64,000 nucleotides of DNA from Streptomyces sp. 130 (lineage in GTDB: Bacteria; Actinomycetota; Actinomycetes; Streptomycetales; Streptomycetaceae): NCBI RefSeq assembly GCF_007096885.1, contig NZ_VJNO01000013.1, positions 62,001 to 126,000 of the forward strand. The letters run 5' to 3'. Position 1 is the first letter of the stretch; every line of letters starts with the position of its first letter. The notes beneath the pieces are model-generated. The model was not told the DNA's origin, did no database searches, and was given only the letters and a program-made list of their open reading frames with translations. Shown here in pieces: positions 63,362 to 64,000 of this stretch. Position numbers and translations under genes: made by a program.

Positions 63362-64000
63362 ATGCCCATCGCGACGGTCAATCCCGCGAACGGCGAGACG
63401 CTCAGGACGTTCGACGCGCTGGAGGACGACGAGATCGAGAAGCGGATCGCCGCGGCCGACGCCGCCTTCCGCGACCACCGCACCACCACGTTCGCCGAAC
63501 GCGCCCGGCTGCTCGACCGGGCCGCCGGCCTCCTGGACGAGGACCGGGAGGACATCGCGCGCACGATGACCCTGGAGATGGGCAAGCCCATCACGGCGGC
63601 CCGCGCCGAGGCCGCGAAGTGCGCCAAGGCGATGCGCTGGTACGCCGCACACGCCGAGGAACTGCTCGCCGACGAACACCCGGCAGCCGCCGATGTGGAG
63701 GACTCCGGCGCGGTGCGCGCCTACGTCCGCTACCGGCCGCTCGGCCCGGTCCTCGCCGTGATGCCGTGGAACTTCCCGCTGTGGCAGGTCGTGCGCTTCG
63801 CCGCCCCCGCCCTGATGGCCGGCAACACGTGCCTGCTGAAGCACGCGTCGAACGTGCCGCAGACCGCGCTGTACCTCGGCGACCTCTTCCACCGCGCCGG
63901 CTTCCCGGCCGGCTGCTTCCAGACCCTGCTCGTCGGCTCCAAGGCCGTCGAGGGCATCCTCCGCGACCGCCGGGTGGCCGCCGCGACGCTCACCGGCAGC
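63362..64000 (+). CDS. Aldehyde dehydrogenase (succinate-semialdehyde type), 5' part
   Basis: The first 213 residues of an ALDH, running off the window. ATG 63362 has AAGGAGG upstream. TLEMGKPITAARAEAAKCAKAMRWYA, VMPWNFPLWQVVRFAAPALMAGNT (cofactor binding, catalytic Asn) and LLKHASNVPQ are typical; the catalytic Cys lies beyond the window end. The MPIATVNPANGETL start and the GSKAVEG(I) block resemble NADP-dependent succinate-semialdehyde dehydrogenases (GabD type). It may take aldehydes that the neighbouring oxidoreductase does not. Confidence 0.88.
   Translation, partial: MPIATVNPANGETLRTFDALEDDEIEKRIAAADAAFRDHRTTTFAERARLLDRAAGLLDEDREDIARTMTLEMGKPITAARAEAAKCAKAMRWYAAHAEELLADEHPAAADVEDSGAVRAYVRYRPLGPVLAVMPWNFPLWQVVRFAAPALMAGNTCLLKHASNVPQTALYLGDLFHRAGFPAGCFQTLLVGSKAVEGILRDRRVAAATLTGS

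Overview
The window is about 73 percent G+C, uses many GTG starts with GGAGG-type ribosome sites and is densely packed with third-position G/C codons. Together with families such as DUF6191/DUF6479/SHOCT proteins, a monomeric isocitrate dehydrogenase, type 2 NADH dehydrogenase, SpoIIE-type phosphatase and RsbW-like kinases, and with TTA codons almost absent (one in-frame case found), this points to a Streptomyces chromosome, most likely an arm or arm/core border. I saw no rRNA, tRNA, CRISPR, insertion sequence or phage gene.

Layout: 0-6 kb holds the end of a secreted rhamnogalacturonan lyase, phosphoglucomutase, a phosphopantetheinyl transferase, a GNAT and a TetR/NmrA divergent pair. 6-16 kb is a sugar locus: a very large secreted GH87 alpha-1,3-glucanase, an ABC sugar importer (binding protein and two permeases, no ATPase) and a cytoplasmic GH13 alpha-glucosidase; together they look like an alpha-1,3-glucan (fungal wall) degradation and uptake unit. 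16-19 kb has a cupin, a GNAT behind a perfect LacI-type operator, a signal-less binding-protein homologue with a TTA codon, and a PfkB sugar kinase. 19.3-24.1 kb is a compact fatty-acid/polyketide-like cluster: ketosynthase, acyl-CoA oxidase-like flavoenzyme, tiny membrane protein, acyl carrier protein and second ketosynthase. 24.2-29.4 kb is cobalamin related: a B12 riboswitch, a BtuFCD-type importer and CbiZ, with a PRC-barrel stress protein between.

29.4-41.3 kb is a mixed region of oxidoreductases, GNAT, SpoIIE phosphatase, TetR/SDR, alcohol dehydrogenase, NUDIX, an orphan DhaM next to what may be the remnant of a lost partner gene, a MerR-TOBE molybdate-type regulator, an MFS exporter and a glutathionyl-hydroquinone-reductase-like protein. 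41.4-47.4 kb is energy metabolism: NADP isocitrate dehydrogenase, a stand-alone cytochrome oxidase subunit I with a coupled small membrane protein, and NDH-2. 47.4-52.5 kb is the B12-dependent methylmalonyl-CoA mutase operon mutA-mutB-meaB, a plausible consumer of the cobalamin handled upstream. 52.6-58.8 kb is a set of small stress or conserved hypothetical proteins, some with sigma-B-like promoters and one shared inverted repeat. 58.8-64 kb holds a three-subunit PaoABC-like molybdenum aldehyde oxidoreductase, an RsbW-like ATP-binding protein and the start of an aldehyde dehydrogenase.

All functions are inferred by reading translated sequence by eye; no database search was run.
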